NCBI GenBank assembly: GCA_016342755.1
Contig: JAEINS010000029.1
Location: forward strand, 1-53,574
Source of the DNA: Melioribacteraceae bacterium
Lineage (GTDB): Bacteria; Bacteroidota; Ignavibacteria; Ignavibacteriales; Melioribacteraceae
Direction: 5' to 3'
Length of the DNA: 53,574 nucleotides
Of this stretch, positions 8,985 through 17,359 are shown piece after piece. The notes beneath the pieces are model-generated. The model searched no databases. It saw only the letters and a list, made by a program, of their open reading frames with translations, and was not told the DNA's origin. The first letter of the stretch is position 1. The number at the start of each line of letters is the position of its first letter. A program made the translations under genes and the position numbers.

Positions 8985-9013
8985 GGATGTCAGGCTGAGC
9001 GGAATAAAAGCAT
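8985..9013 (+). repeat. Degenerate copy of a TGTCAnnCTGAGCGgA-type intergenic repeat
   Basis: The stretch TGTCAGGCTGAGCGGAA, followed by an A-rich tail and GCAT, resembles the short 'GTCATnCTGAGCGGAG...' intergenic repeats familiar from Bacteroidota, Chlorobi and related genomes. It lies between two genes and directly in front of the DUF2141 gene. Only one copy is evident here, so the assignment rests on memory of the family. Confidence 0.4.
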
Positions 9014-9032
9014 AATGAATTATTGGAGAATG

Positions 9033-9473
9033 ATGAACATAATCAAAACTCTTTTTATTTTAGCCATAACAACTTCTAACATTTTTGGACAAACAGATTC
9101 AACTAATTCTGTTAATATTATAATAGAAAATATTGATACTGAAGTTGAAGGATCTTTTATAATTAAACTTTTTAATAATGAAGAAAACTGGCTTGAGAAG
9201 GGCTTAGAAACAGAAATAAAAAATTTAAAAGTATTCTCAGATTCTATTATTGTAAAGTTTAATAATCTTAAAATTGGAAATGAATATGCTATATCGGTAC
9301 TTCATGATGAAGACAACGATGAAGAACTTGATATGAGCTTTTTCCCGCCGGGACCATCAGAAGGAGTTGGAGTTTCAAATAATAAATTCAGACTTGGCCC
9401 GCCTTCCTGGGAAGACGCAAAGTTCCTGATTACTAAAGATACTTTGAACCTTATAATTGAAATGAATTATTAA
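9033..9473 (+). CDS. DUF2141 family exported protein
   Basis: The product is about 146 residues with a signal peptide (IIKTLFILAITTSNIFGQ) and a DUF2141 domain. The hallmarks are visible: HDEDNDEELDMSFF, then FPPGPSEGVGVSNN, then GPPSWEDAKF, and a C-terminal beta strand ending in NY. The ATG at 9033 (or 9030) follows GGAG at 9025-9028. The in-frame ATG at 9015 is upstream of that ribosome-binding site and less likely. Function of the family is unknown. It is presumed periplasmic or surface-bound. Confidence 0.8.
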   Translation: MNIIKTLFILAITTSNIFGQTDSTNSVNIIIENIDTEVEGSFIIKLFNNEENWLEKGLETEIKNLKVFSDSIIVKFNNLKIGNEYAISVLHDEDNDEELDMSFFPPGPSEGVGVSNNKFRLGPPSWEDAKFLITKDTLNLIIEMNY

Positions 9474-9603
9474 TATCAATCAAACTATTTATCCATAGTC
9501 CCTAAGAAAACTATACTCAGATAAGTCTGTTATATTTACCTTATTTAAATTTAAGTATTTTTTATATTTGAATATTCATTACAACAAATTAACATGGCAT
9601 AAA

Positions 9604-10198
9604 ATGGAAAAAACAACTTGTAATCTAATTTTGATTTCCTTTTTTTTAATTCATGTGAATATCTTAACGGCACAAACATTTGAGATGCAAACCATTCCAT
9701 CTGATAAAATTAAAATTGGACTTGAGTATTCTCATGTATTTTATTCAAACGACGAATATTCATAATCAAATACTTATAGACTAAGTTTTAATTTACCAGT
9801 TAGTTCTAAAATAAATTTAATGGCTAAAATTCCTTTTATAAATGAAAACAGACGATATTATATCTATTATGATTACAATTCTTTTGTAAGTAATGAAAAA
9901 AAAAGAAACAGGAATTGCTAATATATTTTTAGGTTTCCAAAGTAAAACTGGTGCAAATAAACATTCTACATTTACATTCGGAGCTTTTCTTCCAACAATT
10001 AGCGAAGATATTTCATTTTGGAATTCTTTAGTCAACGATTATTATAACTTTCCGCAGTATATGCCAAATACAGTTACCATATATACAAACTTCGCTAAAC
10101 GCATTTTTATTACTGAAACTTTTAAATTTAGTTATGAAGTTGGTCCAAATTTCATGGTCTCTTTTGGGAATTATAATAATACAATTGTTTTATTATAA
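9604..10198 (+). pseudogene. Broken outer-membrane beta-barrel-like gene
   Basis: Three pieces of one protein are visible. The first has a signal peptide (LILISFFLIHVNILTAQ) and ends at an in-frame TAA at 9763-9765. The same frame resumes with SNTYRLSFNLPVSSKINLMA and runs to a tract of nine A at about 9896-9904. There an extra base shifts the frame, and the sense sequence continues in the next frame as ETGIANIFLGFQSKTG... to 10198. The alternating hydrophobic pattern suggests a beta-barrel outer-membrane protein. The C-terminus also looks truncated. Deleting one A and reverting the stop restores about 198 codons. Polymerase slippage on the A9 tract could rescue the frameshift but not the nonsense codon. 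Confidence 0.7.
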
Positions 10199-10300
10199 TC
10201 TAATTAGTAAGTTTATTCACAATCCTAACAAATTATAAATAGGAATTGAAATTATTCCGATGAGGTATTAAAATTTCAGTAATTAAAATATTCTTATTTC

Positions 10301-10364
10301 AATCTTTATTTAAAGATTTCACTTTCCCAAATTCATTCTTAATGACATTCAAAGGTCATTTAAG
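10301..10364 (+). other. Two inverted repeats in the leader of the giant secreted-protein gene
   Basis: AATCTTTA (10301-10308) is repeated inverted as TAAAGATT after two bases. A second pair, CTTAATGAC and GTCATTTAAG (about 10338-10364), flanks an 8-nt spacer with one bulge. Both lie between the broken barrel gene and the ATG at 10399. They may form leader hairpins or end the upstream transcript. No U-tract is seen. Confidence 0.35.
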
Positions 10365-10398
10365 GATCCATTCTAAAATTATTATTTTCGGAGAAATT

Positions 10399-13300
10399 AT
10401 GTTAAAATCCAAGTCCGTAATGCTGGGAAGTATTTATTTATTGTTTACATTTTTCACAATATTATTTGCCCAAGAAAATGGTGACCCATACACGACAGAT
10501 GCTAACACAATTCTATTAATGCACTTTGATGGTAATCTGGAAAATGAATCAACCCAAAGTAGTAATGGTGTAGAGCATGGGAACGGGATTACATATAGTT
10601 CGAATACACTAGCCAATTTGGGACAATGCCTTAAACTAGACAATAGTAATACTTCAGTTAAAAACTACATTTCGATACCGCATAATGATAATTTAAATTT
10701 ATCTGAAAGTTGGACAATTGAAGCTTGGTTTTATTTATCAAGTAAAGGAATAAATAGTGGGGTTAATCCAACAATAGTATCAAAAGCAAATGAAGGCCGT
10801 GCAAATTATGCACTCTGGTATCATGACAGTTGGGGAAGTCTGAAAGGACAGTTTACAAATACCGATGATAAAACAACATATGTTACAATTGGCGATAATA
10901 CTATTAAAACTGGGCAATGGTTTCATTCAGCATATATAAGAGATAGTGAAAACAAAAAACATAAACTTATTATAAGAAATGAAAACCTAGAAATTATAGC
11001 TCAAAATGAATACCAATATGATGAATCACAATCTATTGCAGAAATTAATGCGAATGATCTTTTGATTGGCAGTCTTTCTAATTTAGATAATTTTTATTTT
11101 GACGGCTATATTGATGAGTTAAGAATTAGTAATGTTGTACGAGACTTTAGTTTTAAATTAAACAAAACAGAAATTACATCTGAAAATTTCATTATTTATT
11201 ATGACGAAGAGAATAATGGTTCAGCTAATGTAATATTAAATCAGCTTCAGAATAAAACTGATTTTTATAAAAAGTATTTTAAATATAATTTTACCGACCA
11301 CTCTAAAGTATTTTCAATTAATATTTGTAAAAACATAACTGAGTTTAACCAGTTAAAACCTGCAGATTTGCCTGACTTTGAAACCTCCTATATACACAAT
11401 GAAATTTTATATATTATCGTTCCTACAACTCAAACCCAACTAGGATATTTTGATAGTTTTGAGCAAGCTGCTATGCATGCTTTTACTAAGATGTTTGTTG
11501 ATTCTGAGTATAATAATAATGCTTCGGAATGGATGAAATATGGTTTTGCCCGACATCAGGCAGGAATGAAATCCACAGCAGAACAAATCAGTACCGAGAT
11601 AAGTAGTTTAGGTAGAAAACCTACAATTCAGGAAATGAACAACTGGGATCAAATTACATCATTTGATAAATACGCGTTTGCATATACTCTTTTTCAATAT
11701 ATAGCTGATGTACATTCATTCAACACTATTTTTAATCAAATACAATTTGGTAATAATTCTACATCATATGGTTTTAGGCAATTTAATACAGAAGCTCAAT
11801 TTGAGAAAGCCTGGCATTATAACCTTGATCTATTTTATTTAAGGGATTCCTACAGAATGGAATTTCAAAGAGAAACAGATCATTATTATTTGTACTTGGT
11901 AGATGAAGATTTAAAAGAACTTGATCAATTAGCATCTGAGCTTGAAGAGTTTTATATAAGATTTACCAATAATATGCAAATGACTTTAGATCACAAAATT
12001 CATGTTTTCTTTTATCCGGAGTTATGCGACTTTCATTATATTCAGGGAAATTCAGACTGCCCTGTTGGTTCAGTTGGGGAAGCTTTAAGTATCGATTTGG
12101 CAAAGTTCACCAAAATGAATTTAGACGATCCATTAATGAATTCATCAAGCTTAGCAAAACATGAGCTAACTCATGTAATTCATATTGCTCTAGGCTTTAA
12201 TCATAATCCAAAGTGGCTGCTTGAAGGATTAGCCAGTTTAATGCCGGATGATTTATTTACTGACGAGATTATAAATGGTTCGGAAGGTGTCTTAAAAGAA
12301 CAAATAAATGTTGGATTTAGCGAAGTAGTATCTGCCTCCGGAAGGTATCCGACCATTGACGATTTTCAATCGTACGAATTTGTCGAAACTTATGGAAATC
12401 AGAGCCTTATGTATTATCTCCTTGGTTCGGTTATGGTAGATTATTTAATAAAATCAAGTGGATATTTAGAATTAAAACAATTTATCTTATCTGATGCTGC
12501 AGATTATACTACTCTTGGTTTTGCTGACAAAGTTGAATTTATGAATTCCTTTTATAATTTCTACGAACAAAACTGGAAAATTTCATCTCAAAAAACCACA
12601 GCTAAAAACATTCAAAATAAATTAACAATAGATGGAGACTTATCTGAAGTTGATTGGTCTCTTGATAAAGATATAACTGGAATTTATCCATTCTATCAGA
12701 ATTGGTCCAATAATACTGCAAAGTTTGGGGCATTATGGGATAATAATTTTTTGTACGTTGCTGTTAAGGTTTTGGATAATAATCTTATAAATAATTCCAT
12801 TGATGATTGGAATGACGGAGTTGAAATTTTTATAGATGGCGATTTTAATAAAGCAACCCAATACGATTTGTTTGATAGGCAGTTTAAGAAGGAATGGAAT
12901 AGTTCCTTATTAGATGAAAAAAACAATAAAACAAATGGAGTAATACATTCGGTAAAAAATATAAGTGGAGGTTACGCAGTTGAAATAGCAATTCCATGGA
13001 GCAATATTGGAATTACTCCTGCTGCTGATTTATCAATTGGTTTTGATGTCTCTAACATAGATAATGATGGTTCAAAATATCAATTAATTTGGAGTGGAAA
13101 TAATTTAAACAATGGAACTACAATTAATTTTGGGGAATTAAAACTCCTATATAATAATGCTCCTATAGTCTCAAATATTCCAAACCAAATAATAATTGAA
13201 GGAAGTACTTTTGCCCAAATTATTTTAGATGATTTTGTTGTTGATACTGATAATGCGGACAGTGAAATAAATTGGACTTATACGGGGAATACTGATCTAG

Positions 13301-14340
13301 AAGTGACAATAGATGGAAATAGAATTGCAACTGTTTACTCTCCGTATGCGGACTGGAATGGCGAAGAAACTATCACTTTTATTGCTACTGACCCAAGCGG
13401 GGCAACAAATAGTGTTGCAGTCTCTTTCACATTAACATCTGTAAATGACGGACCTGTTGTGAGTAATTTTGTGGATCAGACAATTATGGAAGGAAGTAAT
13501 TTTTCAAATATTATTTTAGATGATTTTGTTTCAGATCCCGACAATATTGATTCGGAGATAATATGGTCTTATATAGGGAATGAACACATTTCTGTAAATA
13601 TTAGTGACAACAGAATTGCAACAATTTCAACTCCGGGAGAAAATTGGTATGGAGAAGAAATAATTACCTTTTCAGCAAAAGATCCTGAGAATGAATCGAG
13701 TAGTAAAAATATAAAATTCTCAGTACTTCCAGTCAACGATTTACCAATAATAACATCAACTATTGATTTTATTGAATTCAAATCGGATACAAATTTCAGT
13801 CTGAATATTTGGAATTTAGTTTCTGATATTGAATCAGCTTCAAATTCATTGAAGTACAGTTTTACAGTTGCTTCAGATTCAATATTATTTTCATATCAAG
13901 ATAGTAGCGGAGTGTTATTATTAAGTGCAATTCCAAACTATGGCGGACAAAGTAAATTATTTTGGAGAGTTGATGACAATGAACTAAGCGTTGAAGATAC
14001 AATAACTATTATTGTAGAAAAAGCTGTTTTAGTATCAACTGAAAAAGAGATAAATACTCCAGAAGATTTTGTTCTTAATCAAAATTATCCGAATCCCTTC
14101 AATCCTTCAACTTCAATAAGTTTCTCACTAAAAGTAAGTTCAGATGTAACTCTTTCAATCTTTAATATGGTTGGACAGAAAATAGCAACAATTGTAAATG
14201 ATAGATTAAATGCAGGCAATTATAACACAGCTTTTAATGCTGGAAATTATTCATCAGGAATTTATTTATATAGAATTACAGCTGTTGGAATTGATGGTTC
14301 TAAGTTTAGGTTATCAAAAAAAATGATATTATTGCAATAA
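10399..14340 (+). CDS. Giant secreted protein: LamG, peptidase-MA, CBM9-like, cadherin-like repeats, T9SS sorting domain
   Basis: The 1313-residue product starts at the ATG preceded by CGGAGAAATT, at a signal peptide (LGSIYLLFTFFTILFAQ). Domains in order: a LamG/concanavalin-like domain (about 35-255); a peptidase-MA-like region whose first half has lost its metal motif (AMHAFTKMF) and whose second half keeps a complete gluzincin site (HELTH at 588-592, Glu609 in LLEGLAS); a CBM9/DOMON-like domain (about 735-920, LTIDGDLSEVDW); two tandem cadherin-like repeats of about 95 residues with a shared ILDDFV motif; and a C-terminal NYPNPFNPSTSISF type A sorting domain (about 1226-1313). It is predicted to be exported by type IX secretion and to act outside the cell on protein or glycoprotein. 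No partner genes are nearby. Confidence 0.85.
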   Translation: MLKSKSVMLGSIYLLFTFFTILFAQENGDPYTTDANTILLMHFDGNLENESTQSSNGVEHGNGITYSSNTLANLGQCLKLDNSNTSVKNYISIPHNDNLNLSESWTIEAWFYLSSKGINSGVNPTIVSKANEGRANYALWYHDSWGSLKGQFTNTDDKTTYVTIGDNTIKTGQWFHSAYIRDSENKKHKLIIRNENLEIIAQNEYQYDESQSIAEINANDLLIGSLSNLDNFYFDGYIDELRISNVVRDFSFKLNKTEITSENFIIYYDEENNGSANVILNQLQNKTDFYKKYFKYNFTDHSKVFSINICKNITEFNQLKPADLPDFETSYIHNEILYIIVPTTQTQLGYFDSFEQAAMHAFTKMFVDSEYNNNASEWMKYGFARHQAGMKSTAEQISTEISSLGRKPTIQEMNNWDQITSFDKYAFAYTLFQYIADVHSFNTIFNQIQFGNNSTSYGFRQFNTEAQFEKAWHYNLDLFYLRDSYRMEFQRETDHYYLYLVDEDLKELDQLASELEEFYIRFTNNMQMTLDHKIHVFFYPELCDFHYIQGNSDCPVGSVGEALSIDLAKFTKMNLDDPLMNSSSLAKHELTHVIHIALGFNHNPKWLLEGLASLMPDDLFTDEIINGSEGVLKEQINVGFSEVVSASGRYPTIDDFQSYEFVETYGNQSLMYYLLGSVMVDYLIKSSGYLELKQFILSDAADYTTLGFADKVEFMNSFYNFYEQNWKISSQKTTAKNIQNKLTIDGDLSEVDWSLDKDITGIYPFYQNWSNNTAKFGALWDNNFLYVAVKVLDNNLINNSIDDWNDGVEIFIDGDFNKATQYDLFDRQFKKEWNSSLLDEKNNKTNGVIHSVKNISGGYAVEIAIPWSNIGITPAADLSIGFDVSNIDNDGSKYQLIWSGNNLNNGTTINFGELKLLYNNAPIVSNIPNQIIIEGSTFAQIILDDFVVDTDNADSEINWTYTGNTDLEVTIDGNRIATVYSPYADWNGEETITFIATDPSGATNSVAVSFTLTSVNDGPVVSNFVDQTIMEGSNFSNIILDDFVSDPDNIDSEIIWSYIGNEHISVNISDNRIATISTPGENWYGEEIITFSAKDPENESSSKNIKFSVLPVNDLPIITSTIDFIEFKSDTNFSLNIWNLVSDIESASNSLKYSFTVASDSILFSYQDSSGVLLLSAIPNYGGQSKLFWRVDDNELSVEDTITIIVEKAVLVSTEKEINTPEDFVLNQNYPNPFNPSTSISFSLKVSSDVTLSIFNMVGQKIATIVNDRLNAGNYNTAFNAGNYSSGIYLYRITAVGIDGSKFRLSKKMILLQ

Positions 14341-14401
14341 AAAAATATTTGGTCAGAATTAAGGCCCAAAGAAATTGAGCATTTTTAAACTTTTAGAAAA
14401 T

Positions 14402-14432
14402 AAAAAACCCAACATTATTTGTTGGATTTTTT
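14402..14432. terminator. Bidirectional intrinsic terminator between convergent genes
   Basis: CCAACA (14409-14414) and TGTTGG (14420-14425) form a six-base stem with a five-base loop. An A6 run lies on the left and a T6 run on the right, so either strand gives a hairpin followed by U residues. It lies between the stops of the giant secreted-protein gene and acs. Confidence 0.85.
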
Positions 14433-14441
14433 ATTAAAACT

Positions 14442-16334
14442 CTAATCTTCCAGTGTAGATAAATTACCAGGATCAAGTCCAAGAGCTTTTGCTTTTAAGA
14501 CTCTTCGCATAATTTTTCCGCTTCTTGTTTTGGGCAATGAATCTACAAATTCAATTCTTTCCGGTTTTGCAATTGGACCAACTTCATGGGCAATATGTTT
14601 TACAAGTTCGTCTGCTAACTCTTTTGATCCGTTAACTCCTGATCTTAATATAACATAAGTATAAATGGCGTTTCCTTTCACTTCATGCGGTAAACCAATT
14701 GCAGCAGCTTCGGCAACATCACGATGACTCACTAACGCGCTCTCAATTTCGGCCGTACCAAGCCGGTATCCGGAAACTTTTATCACATCATCTACCCGGC
14801 CAATAATCCAGTAATAACCGTCTTTATCACGTCTGGCACTGTCTCCGGTTAGATATACATCAGGATATTTACTCCAATACTGCTCAACGTATTTATCAGG
14901 GTCTTTGTAAATGGTTCTTATCATTGCCGGCCATGGAGTTTTAATTACCAGATATCCTTCTTCATTATCTTTTACCGGTTTTCCCTCTTCATCTAAAATA
15001 TCCATTTGGATTCCGGGGAATGGTCTTGTTCCTGAGCCGGGTTTAAGCGGAACACATGGCATAGGTGTTATCATAAACATTCCTGTTTCGGTCTGCCACC
15101 AAGTATCCATAATTGGACATTTTTCGCTGCCAATTACTTTATGATACCATTTCCAGGCTTCAGGATTTATAGGTTCCCCAACTGAGCCTAACAGCCTTAG
15201 GGATGAAAGATCATGTCGGCCAGGCCATGCATCACCAAATCTCATTAATCCTCTTATAGCGGTTGGAGCAGTGTACAGTATGGAAATACCATACTTCTCT
15301 ATCATTTGCCACCATCTATTTGGATAAGGAAAATTTGGTGCTCCTTCATACATAAATGATGTAGCACCGTTTAACAAAGGTCCATACACAATATAACTGT
15401 GACCGGTAATCCAGCCCGGATCAGCTGCACACCAGTATCTGTCAGAATCATTTATATCAAATACATATTTTAAGGTTGCGTAAGTTCCAACCATGTACCC
15501 GCCATGAGTATGTAAAATGGCTTTTGGTTTTCCTGTTGTACCGGAAGTATATAACATAAATAAAGGATCTTCAGCATCCATTTCTTCCGCATCACACTTG
15601 TTTTTTGCAAATGGCATATTCATTAATTCGTGATACCACATATCACGGCCGAATTCCATATTTATATCCTGACCGGTTCTGCGAACAACTAGTACATGTT
15701 CAACCGTAGCAGCTCTTTGCAAAGCTTCATCCGCAATTTCTTTAAGAGGAACAATTTTACCCCGCTGATAAGCTCCGTCAGCTACAATCAATACTTTAGA
15801 CTGGCTGTCTTCCAATCTTTCATGAAGAGCTTCAACAGAGAATCCGCCATATACAACCGAATGAATTGCACCAATCCTTGCACATGCCAGCATGGATATT
15901 ACAATTTCTGGAATTCTTCCCATGTAAATTGTAACTCTATCCCCTTTTGAAACACCCATACTTTTTAATACGTTGGCAAATTTATTTGTTTCTCTATACA
16001 ATGCAAAATAAGATAAGGACTGAAACTCCCCATTCTCACCTTCCCATATATATGCAAGTTTATTTTTTCTATTATCACTTAAATGACGGTCGATACAATT
16101 GTAGACTATGTTTGTTTTAGCTCCGGTGAACCACTTGTAGAAAGGTTTCTCAGAATCATCAATAACTTTATCCCAACTTTTAAACCAGTCAAGTTCATTT
16201 GCAATATCCCCCCAAAACTCCTCGTAATTATCATTTGCTTTTTCACTTAACTCATTCCAATCCTTTATGTGGGCTTGTTTAATTACGGATTCGGATGGAT
16301 AATAAAATTCTTCATTGTTTTTTATCTCTTGCAT
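14442..16334 (-). CDS. acs: Acetyl-CoA synthetase (AMP-forming)
   Basis: The enzyme activates acetate with ATP and CoA to acetyl-CoA and AMP. The roughly 630-residue protein has the ACAS N-terminal region (ANDNYEEFWGDIANELDWF), the AMP-binding P-loop YTSGTTGKPKAILHTHGG, DTWWQTETGMF, YLTGDSARRDKDGYYWIIGR with VSGYRLGTAEIES, and the C-terminal TRSGKIMRRVLK whose lysine is the usual acetylation site. I chose the ATG at 16334 because GGAGGAACA lies directly before it. An upstream GTG at 16364 lacks such support. It is convergent with the preceding gene across a shared terminator. Confidence 0.95.
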   Translation of the reverse strand: MQEIKNNEEFYYPSESVIKQAHIKDWNELSEKANDNYEEFWGDIANELDWFKSWDKVIDDSEKPFYKWFTGAKTNIVYNCIDRHLSDNRKNKLAYIWEGENGEFQSLSYFALYRETNKFANVLKSMGVSKGDRVTIYMGRIPEIVISMLACARIGAIHSVVYGGFSVEALHERLEDSQSKVLIVADGAYQRGKIVPLKEIADEALQRAATVEHVLVVRRTGQDINMEFGRDMWYHELMNMPFAKNKCDAEEMDAEDPLFMLYTSGTTGKPKAILHTHGGYMVGTYATLKYVFDINDSDRYWCAADPGWITGHSYIVYGPLLNGATSFMYEGAPNFPYPNRWWQMIEKYGISILYTAPTAIRGLMRFGDAWPGRHDLSSLRLLGSVGEPINPEAWKWYHKVIGSEKCPIMDTWWQTETGMFMITPMPCVPLKPGSGTRPFPGIQMDILDEEGKPVKDNEEGYLVIKTPWPAMIRTIYKDPDKYVEQYWSKYPDVYLTGDSARRDKDGYYWIIGRVDDVIKVSGYRLGTAEIESALVSHRDVAEAAAIGLPHEVKGNAIYTYVILRSGVNGSKELADELVKHIAHEVGPIAKPERIEFVDSLPKTRSGKIMRRVLKAKALGLDPGNLSTLED

Positions 16335-16463
16335 TGTTCCTCCAAATGGATGTAAGTTTTTCACCTCGGAAATAAGATAGTTTATCCATTTAGAAAAATC
16401 AATAAAATAAATCTCTGCAATTTTATTTTAATTCTAAAAATATCTGATGTTATTTTTAATCAA

Positions 16464-17246
16464 TTATAACAGCTCACAATCTAAAACTGTTACAGCTTCA
16501 CCTCTAATTTTAACTCTGTCGCCAACAAGTTCTACCCCAAGTTCACCGCCTCTTGCCGAAATCTGGCAGGCATTAAACTCAGTTTTACCTAACTCATTTT
16601 TCCAGTAGACAACCAGGGCACAATGCGCTGAACCAGTTACCGGATCTTCATTTATTCCAATTGTCGGTGCAAAGAACCTTGAAACAAAGTCATACTTCTC
16701 ATTATCCGACTTTGCAGTTACAATCACGCCTCTGTCACTTACTCTTGCCAGATAATCAAAATTAGGATTTAAGTCTTCAAGAATTTTCTGATTTTCAACT
16801 CTGAGCAGTAAATCGAATTGAGTTTTATAAGTACTAATAATATTTGTTCCCAGCGCGTCTTCCATATTTTTAATTGGTTCAGATTCTTCAATTTCACTTG
16901 CAGGAAAATCCATTTCTATTTTACCATTCTTTAGAACGGTTGTAAGTAAACCGCTTTTGGTATAAAAATTAATTTGCGAGTTTTTAGGAACAAATTCCCG
17001 TTCCCACAAAATATGCGCGCTGGCAAGAGTTGCATGTCCGCATAAATCAACTTCTGAAACTGGTGTAAACCATCTTAAACTATAACCATCATCCTGCGGA
17101 AAAAGAAATGCTGTCTCTGATAAGTTCATTTCTTTAGCTACGTTTTTCATCCATTGTTCTGATGGTGCTTTTGTTAAAACACATACGCCAGCCGGATTTC
17201 CCTTAAATGGTTCGTTAGTAAATGAATCAACTTGATAAATTTTCAT
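16464..17246 (-). CDS. PhzF-family isomerase
   Basis: This 260-residue protein has the diaminopimelate-epimerase-like PhzF fold: QVDSFTNEPFKGNPAGVCVL at the start, MNLSETAFLF with the conserved catalytic Glu, FTPVSEVDLCGHATLASAHI, and the C-terminal half GINEDPVTGSAHCALVVYW. Most members outside phenazine clusters have no known substrate, and there are no phenazine genes here. GAGG precedes the ATG. The gene lies between the DEAD-box gene and acs on the same strand, each separated by over 110 bp, so it is probably transcribed alone. Confidence 0.88.
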   Translation of the reverse strand: MKIYQVDSFTNEPFKGNPAGVCVLTKAPSEQWMKNVAKEMNLSETAFLFPQDDGYSLRWFTPVSEVDLCGHATLASAHILWEREFVPKNSQINFYTKSGLLTTVLKNGKIEMDFPASEIEESEPIKNMEDALGTNIISTYKTQFDLLLRVENQKILEDLNPNFDYLARVSDRGVIVTAKSDNEKYDFVSRFFAPTIGINEDPVTGSAHCALVVYWKNELGKTEFNACQISARGGELGVELVGDRVKIRGEAVTVLDCELL

Positions 17247-17311
17247 ATTGCCTCACATTTGTTTTTGTAAAGCTAGAAAATATTTTGGATGGGAACAAAT
17301 ATTTGGAGAGT

Positions 17312-17341
17312 ATTAACCAATGGATTATTCCATTGGTTAAT
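17312..17341. terminator. Long perfect hairpin after the DEAD-box gene
   Basis: ATTAACCAATGGA (17312-17324) and TCCATTGGTTAAT (17329-17341) are perfect inverted repeats with a four-base loop, giving a 13-bp stem. It begins about 20 bp after the helicase stop. There is no strong U-tract, so it may act as a weak terminator or 3' stabiliser, or as a protein site before the PhzF-like gene. Confidence 0.55.
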
Positions 17342-17359
17342 TAATTATGATGATAATTT

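Noticed and set aside
9893-10198. Separate 101-codon gene starting MKKKETGIAN
   Set aside because: The start lies in the A-run of a broken longer gene, there is no ribosome-binding site, and the frame continues the sense sequence of the upstream piece. I treat it as part of the pseudogene.
10342-10398. Earlier start for the giant secreted protein
   Set aside because: The extra residues precede the signal peptide, and the ribosome-binding site CGGAGAAATT lies just before the ATG at 10399.
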